NCBI GenBank assembly: GCA_916700875.1
Contig: CAKAKS010000066.1
Span: 31,784,490 to 31,848,489, forward strand
Source: Sebastes aleutianus
Lineage: Eukaryota; Chordata; Actinopteri; Perciformes; Sebastidae
Reading direction: 5' to 3'
DNA: 64,000 nt
The position numbers and the translations under genes were made by a program. The notes under the pieces were generated by a model. The model saw nothing but the letters and a program-made list of their open reading frames with translations. It had not been told where the DNA came from and did no database searches. The first letter of the stretch is position 1. The number at the start of each line of letters is the position of its first letter. Below are positions 32,021-44,815 of the stretch, one piece after another.

Positions 32021-33011
32021 CAGATAATTGTTTGCAGATTAGCATGATTTATCACAAATGAATAAAAGCACAGAAATCCTAAACTGCAACAGCAGGTGAT
32101 AAATAATTCAAATTGCATCATGTTCTTAGCATGATGTTCGAGCGCACGTTGAGTTTTAATCAGGAATCAGTGCTTTCTAAAATTAGCCCATTCTGTTTTT
32201 TTTGCTTGTGCAAACTTTTGTAATACGACTGAATCAGACAAATTTAATATGCCATGAAGAACAGGGAGGAAATGTCTTAAATTAGTCGGAATGTGACCTC
32301 GCTCCTCTGGATCAATAAAGTTGGACGAATATTTAGATTCATTTAGTTTCCCACTGCAGTTCGTGACTGTGTTCCTTTCTTGCTGTCTATTTAAAGTCCT
32401 TTCGGTTTCTCTGAAGCCGTGACTTTCTGGAGCTCTGGTGCTTGCCAAGAAAAGTAAATTGTGCCTTGTGATGCCATAGTTGAGCTAAATGCATCCATGT
32501 GGATTCAGTGCACAGCAGTGTGTGGGCGAAAAGTGCGGGAAAGGGCAGCGAGGTGCTCTCAGAGTTGTGCCGTGCTGCACCACCCTCCCGCCCGCTGAGC
32601 GAGCCGAGGCCGCCTGGAAAGTCTCCTCCTGGGGAACATGTGGGATTCATTTAGACCTCCAGCCTCTCCCTCCGAGGGTGTCTCCGCCCTTCTTCCCCTC
32701 ATGTTGTTTTGCCAGAGAGAGACCATGACTGGTAATAAGTAGAAACAGAGCTCTATGTCTTAACACCCTCGGCCGGAGCTGCTTTCCGAGAGATCAAGGA
32801 GTGTGTTGCGAGCCGAGGCTCCGAGTGTTTACAAGAGTGAAGCGGTGTCCATCTCTGGGACACAGAGGAAGACGGACTCTGTGATTATAAGGGCAGGTCT
32901 TCCGCACGTTTGCCACTTTTTGAAGTAAGTGGCTTTAGAAGTCTGTGGAGATGAAGGGGCACAGCGATCAAAGTAGTAGCAGAGTTCAATCCAGATAATA
33001 ACATTTTTGAC
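32021..33011. other. Intronic sequence, no gene
   Basis: Unique-looking; moderately GC-rich at 32500-32880. No supported exon. Confidence 0.45.
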
Positions 33012-33831
33012 TTAAAGCAGCAGTAGGCAGAATGTTTTTGGCATCATTGGGCAAAAATTCCATACTAGCCTTTCAGCATATTGTAATTCAAGTGTTCTGA
33101 GAGAAAACTAGACTTCTGCACCTCCTCATGGCTCTGTTTTCAGGCTTTAAAAAATCTAGCTCGTGACGGGAGACTTTGGCCAATCACAGGTCATTTCAGA
33201 GAGAGAGACGATCCTATTGGCAGTTCATTCAACGGAGGCAGCTGTCAATCACTCGCAAACTCTGATCAAACGGTCAAACTAGGCAGCGCTGATCAAATAT
33301 TAATCAATATTCTGTTACTGTAATGACTATTTCCCACCTCAAATTTGTTCAGAAACATCTTGTAGTGTACTGTTTAGCTGTAAAATGAGAAAGTTTGCTC
33401 CGACTGGTTGGAGGTGCTTATTATTTTCTCAACTGATCTCAACGTGGCAGCCGGAACTTTCTCATTTTACAGTTAAACAGTACACTACAAGATGTTTCTG
33501 AAAACATTTTACGCGAGAAATAGGCATTACAGTAACAGAGTATTGATTCATATTTGATCAGCGCTGCCTAGTTTGACCGTTTGATTGGAGTTTGCGAAGT
33601 GATTGACAGCTGCTCAGAGACAGCAAGGCTCCAGCTCAGCTCTGATTGGTTGTTTTCCTCCAGTCTGTGAAATCTTGCAGATGACATTAGCAGCACCGGA
33701 GGACACCAGAGAACATATGATTTTTTTCAGATTACCTGTCTCATGCACTACTGTCAGGATATAGTGACCGTTTTATAAAAATAACTTTTTTTTAATCACA
33801 TTTGATCAAATCTCGCCTAGTGCTGCTTTAA
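33012..33831. mobile_element. TTAA-flanked fold-back element
   Basis: TTAA at 33012-33015 and 33828-33831; ends AAGCAGCAGTAGGCAGA and TCGCCTAGTGCTGCT. Inside, about 130 bp at 33263-33396 (containing aaacatcttgtagtgtactg) is repeated in inverted orientation at 33457-33600 (cagtacactacaagatgttt). The centre is around 33397-33456. The single strand would form a long hairpin. Confidence 0.88.
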
Positions 33832-35395
33832 AGCCACTATATGTGTGGAATTGTTATGCGATTATAGCTGCTTTCAAATTTTTCCGATGACAGTATTTTT
33901 ATATACTCTGAAACATTACACTCTCAAGTTAATATTGGTCTGATATATCCGTCCGATGCGTTCGTGTAAGGTGGCATTCTATAAATATAAGTGGTCGGTC
34001 GCTCCCGTCTTTGAAGCCCCGGATCCAGGGGGCTCCAGCCAGGCTCACCTCTGTTAGACTTTCACCCAGTCCCTTTGTACTTCACTGTAGAGGCGACCTT
34101 ATCCTGTCATGTCCGTCACATGCTATTATTTCACACCTCTCTGGACAGTTTATGAATAGGCATCAGTTTTGTATTAATATTTATTGACCTGCCAAATGTC
34201 ATGTACTTATAGAGAGATATGTCCTTTCTTCTTCGTAAACCTATATGCAAATATATGTAGACCTTAGCACCAGCTGCTATAAGAATACAGTTTTAGGTTT
34301 ATTGCTCGGACATCCAGGGAATTTTTTTTATTGCTTTAAAAAATAGACAAAACATACATTTAGTGGTTTCATGGTGTTGTGCATTAGCTGCTGTTTGCCT
34401 TCCACCCGAGCCTTTTTAGCTTTCACACACTTTCCGTCATCCGCTCTCATATCTGAAAGTGTAATGGAACTCCTCTGGCACCAAACCTCATATGAAAAAA
34501 GCCAAATAAATTGGTTGTCTATTAAACCCCTGCCAATATGCTTGGCTACAGCCAGAATGCAGGGACCGAAAATAAACCCCAGTGAAGCTTCGCTATGAAC
34601 CAGTTTGGTGGAGGGCCTCTGTACTCCAACCAGTTACTATGTTATCCTTTTGCCAAATGTCTATTTCAAAATAATGGCATCATGCTTGACAGTGAGGATA
34701 TTTTAGAGTGAGATTTAATTCACAATGGACAAATGTTTCCAGCCCTCAGGCCTTCACCATTCTCTGTGGATTCCAGGATGACCTAATATAGTGTGTCATA
34801 TGGAGAGAAATCGCTGCCACAGTTTGAATCTTGAAGCCATAGTTTTGTACGGGCAGACCCAATCATGCAGCAGTTCTATTTTTATTCAAATTTGACAGAC
34901 AATATATGAATTTTAAATAAAAGTGTAGTGAATTATTACCCTTGGTGGTGGGGAAGGAAGTTGTTGACCACATCTGTGACAGAGGCAGCGCTCTGAACCG
35001 TCTGCCAGAGAGCATCACAGCCAGCGCCGAGCTGTGGATTTCCTCTGCTACACTGTTTTCTTTGGCCCAGCGGTGTGCAGAATTCTACAGAAAAGCCTTC
35101 AATTTTTGTGAATGTTGTCCGTGTCCAGCCGATGAAGTCATAGTCTCTCTATCTCTGACTGAAAAACAAGGACAGGAAGCAGACAGTTCTTCACTTCTCA
35201 CTTCTTTGGAGACGGTGATTCACAGAAACTACAGTAAGCTGTTCCCTGGCTCTGTTAGTGTTATGTACATAGCACTTTTTCACATATTAAGGTGATAAGG
35301 GTCAGTCAGGCAGTTTAATTGGGTGGTCTGGATGTTTTTGTTAGGCAGTGTGCAGTGGGGTTCTGCAGCTCTCAATATGCTTAGGCTTCATGCTG
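33832..35395. other. Intronic sequence, no gene
   Basis: No gene or clear repeat was recognised; some AT-rich stretches. Confidence 0.45.
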
Positions 35396-35480
35396 CCTTA
35401 TCTCTTCCAGAGTGAGGATGTTTTCAGTTTGTTTCGCCTCTTGTCTCAGGGGAACTGACCTCACTTCTTGCAGGAGTAAC
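35396..35480 (+). repeat. ~80-bp direct repeat, unit 1
   Basis: Sequence around cttatctcttccagagtgag ... gggaactgac matches 36016-36095 (cttatctcttccaggctgag ... ggggaattgac) with scattered differences. The two units flank a TTAA-type element. Confidence 0.75.
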
Positions 35481-35510
35481 CGAACCCAGCATTACTTTCA
35501 AGGCTCATCA

Positions 35511-35995
35511 TTAAAGGGACAGTGTGTAGGATTTTGGCAGCATCTAGTGGTGTGGTTGCAGATTGAAACCAACTGCCCCTCCGCTCACTCCTCCCTTTCC
35601 AAGACTGCGGTAATGTTAGCCGCCGAGTGCAAAACCGCGGTAACGCCGTTCGCCTCGCTCAGAGGCCATCCTTACCATAATAACACTACTTTAGGAGCAA
35701 CGGAAGTCAGACTGCGGCTGGCGGTACCACGGTTTTGCACTCTGTGGCCCGTGTCGGAGAACTATGGTGGCCTTCAGGTAATGTAAAAACGTGGAAGGCC
35801 CTATCTAAAGTCAGTGTTTGGTTTGTCTGTTCTGGGCTACTGTAGAAAGATGGCGGAGCAACATGGCGGACTCTGGCATTGCATAGCCAACGAATGGGAA
35901 GCGTGGAAAGGAGACGGAGGCTGTGCGCATGTAACATTATGGCAGTGTGCCATGTCATGCAGCTTCAAGTGCTTTAAGTCCTCTAACTAACTTAA
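35511..35995 (+). mobile_element. TTAA-flanked element (cagtgtgtagg family), copy 2
   Basis: Begins TTAAAGGGACAGTGTGTAGG and shares tggtgtggttgcagattgaa with copy 3. The right end has lost the terminal inverted repeat; a TTAA lies at 35992-35995. Confidence 0.68.
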
Positions 35996-36015
35996 AGGGA
36001 AAGAGCTTCATCCGG

Positions 36016-36095
36016 CCTTATCTCTTCCAGGCTGAGCATGTTGTTTGTTTTGCCTCGTGTCTCTGGGGAATTGACTGAACTCTTGAGAGGTGAGC
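36016..36095 (+). repeat. ~80-bp direct repeat, unit 2
   Basis: Partner of 35396-35480; see there for the shared landmarks. Confidence 0.75.
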
Positions 36096-37884
36096 TGGAA
36101 CCTAGAGTCTGATCTGTTTGGTAAATGCAAGCTCAGACCTCACACACTGACAATACTGCACAGGCTGGCCGAAGTGCAAAATATCAACTGGCCCAAAGCT
36201 AAATCAGTGATGAACTACAACAGAGCTGTTGGGTGTCGGGGCTCAGAGCACCGTGGATTCAGTGCCACTCCAAATTTGGATCTTAGTCTAAGTCTTAATC
36301 CGACCTGCACACGGCGTTGATCTAATTTAGTGACCTGGCTGCGCCCAGTTAGTTCAGCGGGCTAAAGCCGTCTGATCAGAACTGACATGAACAGCAGACT
36401 TTGTTGTTCTCAAAGTCTGTTGCACAGCACCCCACCCCCCACCATCACTATACTGCCACCATGTGCATTCTCAGCAGTGTGAATAATTGCTAAAGTCCTG
36501 ATTAAACTGCTGTGAAGCTATTAGCCACCCTGCCAAATCCAGCTGATCCCTCAATTGTTTTAATAGTATTCCCTGTTTACATCATGGCCACGCTGCTTAC
36601 AAAGGCGGAAGGCCGATCACCAATTGTACACCGCCCCCAAGTTTTAATTTCCAGGATATGTTCCGTCAAAGTCTCATAAAATAATGGCTCCAAATAACAA
36701 ACGAAAAAACTGATCCTCTGTATCTATCTGATGCCAGATTCGTGGTTGCACTACACAGGGTGCTGTCCTTTCCAGCTGTGTGTTATGTGATGTACAACGT
36801 CTATGAGTGTGCAGTTTACTCCAAGTGGAACATGTTGAAGTTCAAGTCAAATATTTACTGAGCTCAATATCTCAAGACCTCTCTCCTCCTCTCTCTCTGA
36901 CAGAAACTCTACTGTAGTTCCACTTACCCATTTAATAATGCAGCAGTTATAATGTGTCTCTTTGCGTTTTTCCCATGAGCACGCTGGCTTTTAGCATCAC
37001 TGAATATCGGCCAGACTAACCTGTGAATATCAATCAGTTAGTTTTATTGATCTTTATACGAGGCTTTGTACTCTCTATGTCCTCCTTAATTCGTTTTACA
37101 TTCTGATCCTGCACGTCTTCCTCCGCCATGTGCTTTGTGAAGATGTCGGCTTGTGTCAGTTCGCATTTTTCTCCCAGCTACAGTATATTATTCACCTGTC
37201 TAGAAGTTTTAATCTGCTAAAGTGTAAATGAAGAGCAGGAGACTGCAGGCGGGTTGGCTCCACAGTGACAAGTGCTGCACAAACACCTATGATGAGAATA
37301 CTCAGGTCCCAAAGTGCGACATCATCGAGTCTCTGCGTTCAGTTTGTGTCAGGGGAAAACGTGTGAGGAGATGCATATGTTTTCATCTCCTCACTGTGGC
37401 AGGTTAAAGCCCCCCCGATGCGTGCCTGTGGGTTTAGCCTGCCTTGCATGATATATCATGCTCCATGTTAATGAAATCATTCAGGGTTGCGGCGCTTATC
37501 TGCGACGGGGCCCCGGCGTTCCTCGTTCCTGAGCGCACTGCTGCCGGCACTAATGCGCTGGGTGTCGCAAATCCCAAGTTCCCCTTGAGAATGTGTGCAG
37601 AATGTTATTAGGGAGTTTTAGGTCTTCCCTGGAGTCCTCTGTCACTTTCTGAACAAAGTTTTCTTTCCTGATATGAGGAGAATTTCTGGTTGTCGGATGC
37701 ATTTCTTCAAACTCTCTAAACAGTTTAAGTTTTTTAAAATACTCCAGCATGGCAGTGTTACTATTACACACTTTTGACCTCTTTCTTCTCAGATTTCTGA
37801 ACTTTCAGTCTCCCTGAAGATTTTCATAAGTAAAAAGGAAATGTAGTTCTTCAACATAACAAAGCTCAAAGTAATGTCTGTGCA
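36096..37884. other. Intronic sequence, no gene; possible conserved block
   Basis: No repeat was recognised across most of it. The part at 37440-37570 is CpG-containing and unlike its AT-rich surroundings, which would suit a regulatory element; this is a guess. Confidence 0.35.
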
Positions 37885-38381
37885 TTAAAGGTACAGTGTG
37901 TAGGATTTGACGCCATCTAATGGTGTGGTTGCAGATTGGAACCAAATGAGTGATTACCCATCTGCTCATTCCTCCCTTTACAAGACTGTGGTAACGTGAG
38001 CTGCCAAGTGCAAAACCGTAGTAACGCCATCCGCCTCGCTCAGAGGCCATCATTACCATAATAACACTACTTTAGGAGCAACGGAAGTCTGCCGGCGGCT
38101 GGCGGTGCCACGGTTTAGCACTCTGCGACTCACATTACCGCAGTTTCACAAGCGCGTCGGAGAACTACGGTGGCCTTCAGGTAACGTAGATGGTGGAGCA
38201 ACGTGGCAGACTCCTTGAAGAGGACCCGCTCCCTATGTAGATATGAAGGGCTCATTCTAAGCCAACAAAAACACGATTCTTAGTTTCAGGTGATTATACA
38301 CTACTGAAAACATAGTTATGAATATTATATTCCGTTTCTGCTAATAGAAATCCCCTGAAATGTTACACACTGTTCCTTTAA
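37885..38381 (+). mobile_element. TTAA-flanked element (cagtgtgtagg family), copy 3
   Basis: TTAA at 37885-37888 and 38378-38381; ends AAGGTACAGTGTGTAGG and GTTACACACTGTTCCT. 497 bp, the best preserved copy of the family in the window. Confidence 0.85.
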
Positions 38382-39554
38382 AATAAAATGGATTAACTGC
38401 ACAAGAGTGCAGTTCGCAGTCGGCCTTGCCACAGGAAGTAAACCATGCAATTTGGTCTTTGGCCTTGGTGACTGACAGATGTAATTATTGTTTGGGGAGA
38501 CTTTAGGAGTCCAAGTGCAGGAACTGCTGGAGAGATGACTGTCCAGGGAGCCACAACTCCCATCAACAGCCTTGTGATTGATTTGATGGGAAGCCCAAAT
38601 GAATAGTTTCCTCAAGATGGAGGAGGTGGAGCAGGGGTCACAAAGAGACTGCTGAGCAGTCACAAACTACACCTGGCTCTGGGAAGCACCAATAACATAA
38701 ACAATTGTTCAGGGTTGTGCAAAGTTGTGGCAGCAGTACAGCTGTCTCAACCCCTGAGCTAAAAGACCCAATGGAGCCCAATGTAGCTCGCATGTCAAGT
38801 ATCAGCCTGAACCCTTGAAGAAAACGTCAACTCAGCTCTGGCAGTGATGGACAAGGAGTCAGCGTTGTTGTGTCTGGTCTGCAGGGGCTGAGAAATGGTC
38901 CCTCAGCAGGGGGGTGACAGGGAATGTGACGACAGCTGCTGCCCGTGGAGCCTGCTTCCATGCGGCGTGGGTTGAGGTGTGGTGGCAGCTGGAACAGGAG
39001 AGCACTGGTACAGATATGCAGAGCCGAGGCTAAAGAGGAGAAAACCGAAAAATGCTTCTGTGCATCAGCTTCCTGCTTCTACTGTAGATTCCCACAAAAC
39101 AATATTTTTAGACCATCACTAACATAAACCAGAGCATCTGTCTCACGATGTCAGGAGCCTGTCAGGATGTTAGTCATGTTGATTTTAACAAATTTGCCTG
39201 TTGCCACTGTCTGTAGTCTGTAAAATCTTAGTAATGCATCATTTCTTATGGTAACAAACAGAAAGAGACTTTTCACCTGGGAGAGAAATACAGTCCATAT
39301 AGTGTACTTTAAGAGCTTTGAAAATGTACAAAAAAGGGCAACTATGTACCAGTATGTACAGTAGATGAATTATTTGAAAAATAGCCAAATGTCTTATTTA
39401 AGCTCTGTGAAATGTATAGCCACCAAATCTGTTAGAAGCAGGCTACTTGTCTAACATATCAGAAGTGCAATAAATGTATCAGGATATCAACATGAACATG
39501 AACAAATACCTTTTTTTCCCTACTGGTACATTAAATTTTGGTAGGCTTTTAAGG
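38382..39554. other. Intronic sequence, no gene
   Basis: Nothing recognised. Confidence 0.45.
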
Positions 39555-39982
39555 CCCAGACACACCAACCCGACATCAAAGAACTAGCAGTGACGAAGGC
39601 CGACCGTTGAGTCGTCTCACTTCGCCTGCGTCTTGGCTGACAAGTTGCACCAAGCAAAGCTACGCTTCCGCCATTTAGGACTGAAAGTGACGACCAGACG
39701 CCAGTAAAACGTCCGCCTACAAAGTGCCGTACAAAAGTAAAACAAAATGTATTTCTAATCTATTGTCATATTCTACCGAATTGGCCTTTGTTGAACAATA
39801 AAATATTATAAATATAATAAGCAATATAATATATAATAAGAGTTTTGTCTCTTTCATACTCTTTGGTTGCACACAAACACACCGCAAAAACTACAGCCAG
39901 CAGCCAACTATACCACGTACGTTCTGGGCCTGCGTGAGAGAAAATAACTCTCCACACCAGCAGGCGGCGGTAGTGTAGGCCT
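39555..39982 (+). mobile_element. Truncated element (gacacaccaac family)
   Basis: The start ccagacacaccaacccgaca matches the innermost element at 21227-21766. An interior part has cgttctgggcctgcgtgaga and ccagcaggcggcggtagtgt. The right end is missing, replaced by the LINE tail at 39983. Confidence 0.65.
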
Positions 39983-40238
39983 CTGGTAAGGATGCCCCCT
40001 CTGGGCGCCTCCCTAGGGAGGTGTTCCAGGCACGACCAGCCGGGAGGAGGCCATGGGGAAGACCCAGGACTAGGTGGAGAGATTATATCTCCACACTGGC
40101 CTGGGAACGCCTCGGGATCCCCCAGTCAGAGCTGGTTAATGTGGCACGGGAAAGGGAAGTTTGAGGTCCCCTGCTGGAGCTGTTGCCCCCGCGACCCAAC
40201 CGGTCGCGGTTGAAGATGAGATGAGATGAGATGAGATG
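39983..40238 (+). pseudogene. RTE-type LINE 3' end with (GATGA)n tail
   Basis: Frame from about 39988 reads DAPSGRLPREVFQARPAGRR, then RWRDYISTLAWERLGIPQSE and, after one in-frame stop, LLELLPPRPNR. This is the characteristic C terminus of a fish RTE/Rex3-like LINE, followed by the short tandem tail at 40213-40238. 5'-truncated and dead. Confidence 0.8.
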
Positions 40239-41423
40239 TATTAATTATGTATAAATGTGGCCATTTTCATGCCAGAAAATGTCAAGCATTCAGTGCTCTA
40301 ACATAATTTCTTGGCCGAGAAGAAAAGCTTTTGAAATGGCATTTCCCCATAACAACGTGCTCTGTTAAATTAAAGGACAGAAATAGCAAAATAGCCACAC
40401 ATTTTGTACTGTACCGCAGCAAAACAGCACATTAGAGTCAATTCATATGGATAGCTTCCCTGAGATTACTGGCGTAGCATCCATATGAAACAATATCACA
40501 TAAGTCACATCAGATGTGGCTTTCAGTGACTGGACACAATCCAATTTTCAACCAGGTACCGATATCAACACTGTTTGTACATCAGAGCATCATCAGCTCA
40601 GCCTGCAGCCCACTATGTGAATCAGGCCACATGAGGCCAAATGGCAGCGGAGAAGCAGGTCGGTGCTGCTAATAGAATCTCTGGATCACTCTCTGGGTCA
40701 CGCTCCGGGTCACGTCCTCCCATCAACCTCCTAGCTTGGCACGACCTCGCACCTCGTATACACGTATGCAGTACATTTACAATGACAACAAACACATGGT
40801 GCTGTTGTGTAAAAGACTTTGATGCTATAAAACATTAATCAGACTCTTTTTATTCCCCAAAGTCTGTGAACTTTTAAGTGTTTTTTTTCTTCTTCAGAAT
40901 AACTGATTAGCAGGAATATTAAGCATGGCTGCAGGAAAAGTGCTTTATACTGTGACCCTCCTCACTTCTATGCGTTTCATTAGTACCATCACTGTATAAT
41001 CACTTCTCCGTGGCTCGCGGGGTCAAAACACAACGTGACTTAGCCTGTGGGTTAGCAGGAGCAGCCAGACATGTGATCTTGTCTGCCTCTCAAGCAAAGT
41101 TGTGTTTTGAAGCAGAGTGTTTGCAGACAAGTGCGGAGCGGCGGCGGCGGCGAGGAGGGAGGCTGCCGCTGCTGCCAACGCATCTTTTCAAGCCCTCATG
41201 GTGCGCTTAATGAAGCACAGGCAGAATGAGCAGGGGTATTGATCTTCCCTCTAATGAGTTATACATGAAGCAGCAGCTAATTACTTTCTGATATAATCTG
41301 AGACTATACAATGGAGAAAGTTCATGAAGGCAGAGTGGTATGGCTGAATCTATTTAACAGATCTTGTGAGATAATCCGTGAAAAAGCAGAAAAAAGGCTA
41401 CAGAAATGAAGAAATAGAAACTA
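40239..41423. other. Intronic sequence, no gene
   Basis: A GGC-repeat-like GC-rich patch near 41138-41175 and nothing else recognised. Confidence 0.45.
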
Positions 41424-41800
41424 TTAAAGCTGCACTAACCAATATTTCTTTTTAACAATGCATCAAATGACTGTAACGTGAAAGTGAAGAGCCCACCAAG
41501 AATTATCACCCGACTCTGCAGTTCCCTTCAGCTGTATGCCGCATTTTAGCGCCTTTCAGTTCATTGTTTTGGTTTTACAAGCCACAACTTTACTGTTTTG
41601 GTTCATTCTGACCACTTTCATCAACCTTGTTTCCAGGCTCTACAAACAGCTGTTTTTTTTAGCAAAAACTGCTCTGATAAACCTACTGTAGCCTTCCTGC
41701 CCAGCACCAAAGAACAGACAGACACTGTTAGCGAGTTGGTGGAGACCAAAACAGAGCTAAAAGGAGAGTGAATATTGGATTACATTCTTTAGGTTGCCAG
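41424..41800 (+). mobile_element. TTAA-start repeat (aagctgcactaac family)
   Basis: Starts TTAAAGCTGCACTAACCAAT. A middle part, gaattatcacccgactctgc, is loosely matched at 52080-52110 (gaattatcagctgaatctgc). The right end was not found. Confidence 0.5.
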
Positions 41801-44647
41801 AAACACAACTCAACTGCTGGATGTGTAAATAGGCAACTGTTTGCTAACACGTTATATATATACCCCATATCAACTTTATACGCTGTTTATATGTCAATGC
41901 TGTGTTTACCGCTCGTTGTACTGCACCAAGTGGCCAGAAAATCAATTAACACATGTTTGTGCCCAAAGACTCGATATAGTATGACAAGAAAAACTCACTT
42001 TTGAACGATTCTGAAAATGTCTTCACATTTGTGCTCAGGCAAGCCCAGAGAACATTTGCACCAAGGAAATTAAAATATCAGTTGTTGGCACAAATGGATT
42101 AAAGATAGTACAGTTATTATAACAAAATAACACATTAAAGATACTGAGAAACAGCACTGAGCTTTAGCGTATATTCAACTCCGTGATTGGCTTTGCAACG
42201 CAGTGGAATGTGTCAGCATATACTGTAGTTGACATTTCATTTGTTGGTCGATTAATAAGGGGACAAGATTAGTTGGATGCGAAGAGGTGCAGTAAGCATT
42301 CGTCTGTCACATTCCTTATAGCCCAGAGGAACCACTTCACCCGTCCGTGTCAGGCAACGCCTCGCCTACAAGTCTTTCAGCCACATGCTCGTCAATCTGT
42401 AACCAGTTTTTGGTCACTTTTGGGCACTCGTCATCTGTCAAACACTGTTACAGAGAATGACATGTCCTCAGCTGCCTCCAAGGGGGAGAGCAAAAGTAAA
42501 GTTTTAGTATAGAAGTGCAACAAAGATGTTTAGTTAGAGGCCGTGATGTCAGTGTGTTAGCGAACCAGTGTGGAGGTCCAACCATACGACAAAGCATCAT
42601 TTCCTCTCGCACTCTGTCAGAGCAACAGGGCTGCTGTTGTCCTTATCTGCCCTACATACAGACCCTTAATGCATGATAAGTGTGCTTACTGCTTCAATCG
42701 TGAGCAGTGTGTGTTACTGCTTTACATTCAGTGTGTGCGTCAGAGTCCAGAGAGCCAGCGTCAAGGGCTGCCATTCAAGCACTTCACTGTGCTCATTTAC
42801 AATCTGCTCTCCACATTGCCAGGCTAAGTGGTGACTGAGTGAGACCTATTTTTAACTCCCCACCCCCACAACCACCCCCCCCCCCACCCACCACCTCCGT
42901 AACTGGAGCACAGCGCTCTCTCATTGAAATGGGTAACAGGGCTAAAAGGCAGTTAGTTGTCAATCAGCAACTATTGACGCATAGTTGTACTTTTTCCTCT
43001 ATCTTTTTTTTCTACGTGGATAAAACATTTTTTTATTTTATTTAAAACAACGGTGTAGCTGTTCTGGGACATTTAGGAGTTTAACTTGGCCGTGGGACTC
43101 AGGAATCTCAGTCGCTTTTTGGGCTCACTGTGTTGGCCGCCTGCCAGCCCTTATCTTCAAACCACATCCAGAGGACATTTTTATCACCCTTCCATGTGTA
43201 CAAACCCAAGAGCCTGACACGGCCCGGCCAGTTTACTGAGCAAACAGCTCTGATGAACTTTTTTATCTTGGTCCACTTGAACATTTCAGCCAAATACATC
43301 ATAGGAAAGTGCAAACATGAATAAATCTCAGGACTCCTCAGGCATCTTGATGGAGACGTTTACTTCTTGGCGATATCACGAGCTGATACATTTCATATTC
43401 ACAGAGCTCTTCCTTGCATAAGGTGTGAGCACCTGGTGATCATCAGTCGACTCGTAATGCCTGGCTGTGGCTGTGACCCCTCTCCGCTGGGTATGAATGG
43501 AACAGATGGGCCTGGGGCTTAAGTGGGGAAGGGATTCTGCTGATGACACCTGTGTGTCGAGCACCAAGTGCGCTTCATGCTCCTGGAGCTGCATGTGCAC
43601 ACAGATACACACACTGATCTCATAATGTAGGCTGAGGTGGGATCAGTCTCGGGCAACTTATACGTTGGGGATGTCGCTTCTGAATATTTAAGGTTGGCAT
43701 TATTCTATGTTTTTCTTATAGGCAAAAAATCCCATAAAAAAATCCCCAAATCAACAATGCGTTAGTCCATCCCCAAATTGTTTTTGCCTTCCCTATCCTG
43801 TCTGTGACCAAGCCCCGAGACAGGCAATGTTAGTAGAAATTCATTGATGGTTTCAGTGGTTATCATAGGAAAACATGAACTACTGATTTATCCTTTAAAC
43901 TTACTGAACTGTAAGGCTAAAAAAAAAAGTCGTTCCGAGTGGGTGCTCAACCTCGAAAATACAAATCAGTTCAAAAGTAGAAAAAAGGTGGCACACCATC
44001 AAAGCAAACACGGCCTGTAGAGCTTTGCATTTGATTAAAATATTGCTGACGCGTTTCCTCAGTCTATGTGCAGAGGAAGGCCGATGGCGCTCTTCTACTT
44101 CTAAACTGAACTATGAGGCTGTTGGAGAAAAATAACAAATACATTTAGTATGTAGAGATCTTCTATTGATTGATTGATGTGATTGATTTCTGCTTTAAAC
44201 TAGGCTCACTATTTCAGCCTGTAATAGCACTCACCTTTGCTGAGTCTTGGTGGACAGTACTGAGTATGCCAGTATTTATTATTCTGGGATGGTGAGGCGG
44301 CAGCTTGTCAAATAAAGACATTTCTATGTTAAAGAGCTGTGACACATCACCGTTTGAATCAATGTGAATGTTGCAGACTTCCTCGTTAGCCTGTAATGGA
44401 GATCAGTGCTCTGTTCTCCTCTTCCACCTGCTGCGTTTCAGAGGAAATGAAGTGTCTTAGCGCCACTCTGTTGCTCGGGTTGTGCCAGTCTCTTTGATGC
44501 CAGGGCCTAATGAGGCTTGCATTATGGCACAGCTGGCAGAGGCCCCGTCCCAGCACCGGATACTGACTCGGGATGAGGATCAGGGCTCTGCTGGAGGCTT
44601 GTCTCCTTCTAGAAACCACCGTCCAGGCTGTTGCACTTTTTATACCA

Positions 44648-44678
<31 letters not shown>

Positions 44679-44815
44679 CCTGTTCCTGTGCACATAGTGG
44701 ATTTGTTTGAACTGTACTGTTGGCTATGATTTTGCTTTTGAATTTCAGAGCTTGAAATTTGGATATATTAGAATCATCACCACATATCCATAACAAAATA
44801 TAGAATATATAAACA
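41801..44815. other. Intronic sequence, no gene
   Basis: A C-rich tract lies at 42856-42895 and a CA tract at 44647-44680. No exon with a family match was seen. Confidence 0.45.

Noticed and set aside
35412..35786. 124-codon plus-strand frame
   Set aside because: Runs through a direct repeat and into a transposon; no homology recognised.
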